A stretch of DNA of 8,768 nucleotides from positions 1 to 8,768 of the forward strand of contig CATKHE010000207.1 of assembly GCA_949747935.1 (NCBI GenBank). The letters run 5' to 3'. The notes beneath the pieces were generated by a model. That model was not told where the DNA came from and ran no database searches. It saw nothing but the letters and a program-made list of their open reading frames with translations. This document shows, in pieces, positions 7,376-8,768 of the stretch (its first letter is position 1; every line of letters begins with the position of its first letter). This DNA comes from an uncultured Eubacteriales bacterium (lineage in GTDB: Bacteria > Bacillota_A > Clostridia > Oscillospirales > Oscillospiraceae). The translations under genes and the position numbers were made by a program.

Positions 7376-8768
7376 TCAGCCGCCCTGCTTTCCGTCGCTG
7401 AGGAATCGGGATAGGAAATCCCGGGACAGGTTTAAGAGGTCCTCCCGGTCCTCCTGAGAAAGCCGGCCTGTCTGGTCGATCCGCCGGCAGAGATCCGGGG
7501 CCTCCTCCTCAATGGCGGCCAGAAGACTGGAGCGGAAGGCGTCCATCTGTTCCAGCGGGACGTCCTGCATGACGTGATTCAAAGCGGCGGTGAGGACAAT
7601 CACCTGCTGGTGCTGGGAGAAGGGGGCGTACTGGGGCTGCCGCAGCAGCCGCATCAGTCCCTGACCGTAGGCGAGCTGGTGCTTGGTGGCCTCGTCCAGA
7701 TCACTGGAGAACTGGGTGAAGACCTCCATCTCACGGTACTGGGCCAGCTCCAGCCGAATGGCTCCGGCGGCGGATTTCATAGCCTTGGTCTGTGCATCGC
7801 CTCCCACACGGGAGACAGACAGACCCACATTGACTGCGGGGCGCTGGCCGGAGAAAAACAGGTCGCTCTCCAGGAAGATCTGACCGTCGGTGATGGAGAT
7901 GATATTGGTGGGAATATAGGCGGATACGTCGCCCGCCTGAGTCTCCACAATGGGCAGGGCGGTCATGCTGCCGCCCCCCAGCTCGTCGCTGAGGTGGGCC
8001 GCCCGCTCCAGCAGGCGGGAGTGGAGGTAGAACACGTCGCCGGGGTAGGCCTCCCGTCCAGGGGAGCGCTCCAGCAGCAGGGACAGGGCCCGATAGGCGA
8101 TGGCGTGCTTGGACAGATCGTCATAGACGATAAGGACGTCCCGTCCCCGGCCCATGAAATATTCTCCCAGAGCGCATCCGGCATAGGGAGCGATATACTG
8201 GAGGGCCGCGGAGGACCCCGCGGGGGCGCTGACCACACAGGTGTACTCCATAGCGCCGCGCCGGGAGAGATTTTCGACCAGCTGAGCCACGGAACTGGTC
8301 TTCTGCCCGATGGCCACGTAGATACAGACAACGTCCTTGCCCTTCTGGTTCAGAATGGTATCCAGAGCGATGGCTGTCTTGCCGGTCTGCCGGTCGCCGA
8401 TGATCAGCTCACGCTGACCCCGGCCGATGGGGAACATGGAATCAATGGACAGAAGACCGGTCTCCATGGGAGAGTTGACGGGCTGACGGTCCAGGATGCC
8501 GGGGGCGGGGGATTCGATGGGACGTCGGCCTTCCGCCTCAATGCGGCCCCGGCCATCCACGGGAACGCCCAGAGCGTCCACAACCCGACCCAGAAAATCG
8601 TCACCCACAGGCATTCCGGCGGTTTTTTTGGTGCGGCGGACCAGACTGCCCGCGCTGATCTCCTCGGCGTCGCCGAAGATAATACAGCTGGCCTCTCCAC
8701 GGCGCAGGTCCTGGACCATGCCCTTGATGCCGGAGGTAAAGAGCAGTATTTCGCCGTACTGGGCGTGC
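7376..8768 (-). CDS. atpA: ATP synthase F1 alpha subunit, C-terminal part (5' end outside window)
   Basis: Non-catalytic nucleotide-binding alpha subunit of F1. The frame is open to the window edge. Sixteen residues before the internal ATG at 8719 ([16 protein letters not shown]) match alpha-subunit sequence, so 8719 is not the real start. About 463 residues are present of a usual 500 or so. Numbered from that internal Met: [13 protein letters not shown] (44-56), Walker A GDRQTGKT (108-115), [18 protein letters not shown] (134-151), Walker B region [12 protein letters not shown] (195-206), [20 protein letters not shown] (220-239), and [15 protein letters not shown] (301-315), whose R304 is the arginine finger that reaches the beta active site. 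[11 protein letters not shown] (358-368) begins the C-terminal helical domain. The stop lies 1 nt before atpG. Genes normally upstream (atpB, E, F, H) are not in view. Confidence 0.97.
   Translation of the reverse strand, partial: HAQYGEILLFTSGIKGMVQDLRRGEASCIIFGDAEEISAGSLVRRTKKTAGMPVGDDFLGRVVDALGVPVDGRGRIEAEGRRPIESPAPGILDRQPVNSPMETGLLSIDSMFPIGRGQRELIIGDRQTGKTAIALDTILNQKGKDVVCIYVAIGQKTSSVAQLVENLSRRGAMEYTCVVSAPAGSSAALQYIAPYAGCALGEYFMGRGRDVLIVYDDLSKHAIAYRALSLLLERSPGREAYPGDVFYLHSRLLERAAHLSDELGGGSMTALPIVETQAGDVSAYIPTNIISITDGQIFLESDLFFSGQRPAVNVGLSVSRVGGDAQTKAMKSAAGAIRLELAQYREMEVFTQFSSDLDEATKHQLAYGQGLMRLLRQPQYAPFSQHQQVIVLTAALNHVMQDVPLEQMDAFRSSLLAAIEEEAPDLCRRIDQTGRLSQEDREDLLNLSRDFLSRFLSDGKQGG

Overview
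The window looks like chromosomal DNA from a GC-rich Firmicute of the gut Clostridia (Oscillospiraceae-like, similar to Flavonifractor or Intestinimonas). This is inferred from protein style: an F-type ATP synthase, an AbgT transporter, and a secreted LysM protein whose signal peptide is typical of that group. Promoters are sigma-A-like, Shine-Dalgarno sites are AAAGGAG-like, and the intergenic DNA is AT-rich between GC-rich genes. I cannot name a species.

Layout on the + strand map. Bases 1-873 (minus) hold the N-terminal 291 codons of an AbgT-family transporter, cut by the window edge. Bases 874-1211 hold its own near-consensus promoter and a roughly 200-nt leader packed with hairpins, then the intrinsic terminator of the next gene. 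Bases 1212-2522 (minus) encode an M20-family amidohydrolase, the natural partner of AbgT in using p-aminobenzoyl-glutamate-like amides. Bases 2523-2787 are an AT-rich divergent promoter region with two adjacent palindromes. Bases 2788-3612 (plus) encode a secreted protein with a C-terminal LysM domain and a problematic start site. Bases 3613-3797 are a convergent intergenic region full of hairpins. Bases 3798-8768 (minus) are the 3' part of an ATP synthase operon in the standard order alpha-gamma-beta-epsilon (atpA partial, atpG, atpD, atpC). A DUF2971 gene follows atpC in the same direction after 24 bp.

How the parts work together. The atp genes encode the catalytic F1 head, its rotor shaft and the epsilon subunit. 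They are tightly coupled: 1-nt gap, 4-nt overlap, 1-nt overlap. The DUF2971 gene has its own ribosome binding site and probably shares the atp transcript. The hydrolase and transporter are probably one functional unit split into two transcripts by a terminator and a promoter.

I see no CRISPR array, insertion sequence, tRNA, rRNA or phage gene, and no clear new multi-gene system. The best leads are the LysM start anomaly, the DUF2971 gene on the atp operon, and the structured RNA regions at 874-1046 and 3631-3776.
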